From Tubiluchus corallicola (Eukaryota > Priapulida > Priapulimorpha > Priapulimorphida > Tubiluchidae): a stretch of DNA of 64,000 bases. The stretch lies in contig JAQGDQ010000027.1 of the NCBI GenBank assembly GCA_030141605.1, positions 1 through 64,000 of the forward strand, written 5' to 3'. Both the position numbers and the translations under genes were made by a program. The notes beneath the pieces are model-generated. The model worked only from the letters and a program-made list of their open reading frames with translations, was not told the origin of the DNA and did not search any database. Positions 62,552 to 64,000 of the stretch are shown here, one piece after another. Each line of letters opens with the position of its first letter. The stretch's first letter is position 1.

Positions 62552-64000
62552 TCAAATCAAAATTTTTAAAATCCTCATTGAAGTTATCAACAATGCAATT
62601 ATCAAGTTCATGTGAGCATCGGGCATTCCAGATCCATTGGCACCTGTAAATTAAAAAAATAATATGAAGTGACACATCTCTGTGAGTAAAGTATTCAATA
62701 AGCCACTGAAGGATTAAGGCTGAACTACTTATTAGTTAAGAGCTCTGCCAATCAACCAGACAATGCTAACTAACAATATTTTTTAAAGTTAAAAATTTAA
62801 GTTTAAGAGCATATTTCAAAATTTAGAAAATTTTGACTATATATCGTAAAAATGATGACTGTTGAGGATTCGTTACTCATCCCAACGTAGTAACCACTTC
62901 GACCTGGGTTACCCATTATTTATAAAAGAGCAAGTTAACAAACTGGTTACTCGGAATGCATAAATTTGACGCCCAGACATTTCCAAATGCGAAAAACAAG
63001 CAAAGAAAGTACATGCTAAATTATTAGTATAGTTACAGAGTTTGAATTGAAAATGTATTCAATGTCATTAGAAATGAATTTAGTATTCTAAGTCTTTGTT
63101 TCTCGTTATGAACATCAGACCACATATATTAACAGTTCCAAGTTGTCCTATTTTCGTACCTGCTCAAAGTTTAAGAAATTAATTAGGTGGAACTTAAAAG
63201 AATTGCAATTTTTTGGAGCTTACAATGGCTTATGTCGATAGTCACCGCGTCATGGTAACTATGACGGTGATGTCAACAATGCTGATAATAATGATGGATG
63301 TCAACAACAACAATAAGATGTGAATAACAACGCAGTTTACAACACATAAGATGATGATAATTATGACGATGACGACGATGATGATGATGATGTTGATGAT
63401 AATGATGATAACGATGACCACGATGATGATGAAAATTGAATAGAATGTTCTGGAGCAACATACCTCCAGCATGTGCATGTGCTTCTGATTTTTCTTTCTT
63501 CTTCTTCTTCTTCTTCCGGTCCTTTCTTGTCGGTACTGACTTCTTGGGATGAGAGTCATGAGACACCACCGTGGTAACGTCTCCTTCTACAAGCTCGTGA
63601 TGCACATTTGCCTCACCTGGTGAATGTGGTGGTGGCGTCCAACAGTCAGATTCTGGAAGAATGTCGCATGATGGACGTGTGTCGAGCTCATATGCTAACT
63701 GAATCAGTAAAATAGGACATTCTCTTTGAAGCTGTTCACAAAGGCTCCTGCATGGCTTCTGGTCTGTGGGCTCGTTATTTTTGCACGGAGACAGAACAAA
63801 CGAGCACATGAATGGCCACATTGCATTGGAATGGCACTGATTCGTGTAGGTCTCTGCGTCGTCAAACAAAATACTGATGGCATCTTGGAATGCATGATTA
63901 GTGTTGTCATAGCCGACATGGAGGCATTCTTCCACTCGCAGGGGTCCACAGTAGCGCCCCGTTGCGAACAGAAGAGGATTTGATTCGTTAAGCGGCACCA
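62552..64000 (-). CDS. Frizzled-CRD protein 3, poly-Lys linker, GPI-like tail (5' end outside window)
   Basis: Exon 1 is open to the right edge (64000) and ends at 63464. Exon 2 is 62643 to 62552 (stop TGA), after an 820-bp phase-1 intron. About 208 residues are visible. The signal peptide is missing because the window ends; the frame begins VPLNESNPLLFATGRYCGP. The CRD has all ten cysteines (RYCGP, EECLHV, NQCHSN, FMCSFVLSPC, KPCRSLC, RECPIL, PSCDIL, SDCWTP) and shares MWPF, PCRSLC and DCW with protein 2. The linker is basic: SVPTRKDRKKKKKKKEKSEA then HAHAGG. Exon 2 encodes GANGSGMPDAHMNLIIALLI then TSMRILKILI, a good GPI-type ending. If the intron were retained, translation would run into a His-rich stretch made by the GAT repeat at 63349-63432. 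Confidence 0.85.
63349..63432. repeat. Impure (GAT/GAC)n repeat in intron of CRD gene 3
   Basis: About 84 bp of GATGAT/GACGAT triplets starting 32 bp downstream of the donor of exon 1 on the minus strand. In the reading frame continuing from the exon it would encode a His-rich run; the other minus-strand frame gives an Ile/Val-rich one. Confidence 0.9.

Overview
This window is nuclear DNA of an invertebrate animal. It is AT-rich, the genes are split by GT-AG introns of about 0.1 to 2 kb, and the proteins are metazoan (a VEGF-receptor-type kinase, RBM26/27 and Frizzled-type cysteine-rich domains). Small inverted-repeat transposons and a tRNA-derived SINE are scattered through it. The sequence alone does not settle the phylum; a lophotrochozoan or cnidarian would both fit.

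Layout. (1) 1-1205, minus strand: start of a secreted glycine-rich protein with a 13-residue repeat; its 3' end lies outside the window. (2) 4954-18543, plus strand: at least 17 exons of a VEGFR-like receptor tyrosine kinase (three Ig domains matching Ig5-Ig7 of vertebrate VEGFRs, one membrane segment, split kinase, tail with three YxN motifs). Exons for the signal peptide and Ig1-Ig4 were not found. (3) 22556-37099, plus strand: a complete 19-exon RBM26/27 orthologue of 984 residues (PWI-like N-terminus, RS region, CCCH finger, proline-rich region, RRM1, coiled coil, RGG box, RRM2, acidic end). (4) 37.1-47.6 kb: no supported exon, only repeats. (5) 47610-64000, minus strand: a tandem cluster of small cell-surface protein genes. 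Three encode a signal peptide, one ten-cysteine Frizzled CRD and a variable linker, followed in every case by a phase-1 intron and a short last exon whose hydrophobic end looks like a GPI-anchor signal. A fourth locus (47610-49374) shows only a Thr-rich linker exon and a GPI-like tail exon.

How the genes relate. The VEGFR-like receptor and RBM26/27 are independent neighbours on the same strand: one is a growth-factor receptor, the other a nuclear RNA-binding protein tied to RNA decay. The Frizzled-CRD cluster is the most unusual part. These would be membrane-tethered CRD-only proteins, lacking the seven membrane helices of Frizzled and the netrin domain of sFRPs, with very different linkers (acidic, Ser/Thr-rich, poly-Lys). 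They might bind Wnts or other lipidated ligands, but that is inference.

Repeats shape this locus. They include a ~600-bp TTAA-ended inverted-repeat family in four copies, a hAT-like MITE with 8-bp target duplication, a MITE whose end supplies most of a VEGFR splice donor, a 128-bp tandem array ending just before an RBM26 splice acceptor, a 38-bp array in a kinase intron, and a 261-bp tandem duplication of half the RBM26 zinc-finger exon. All exon borders were read by eye from splice signals, reading phase and protein homology; none was checked against transcripts.
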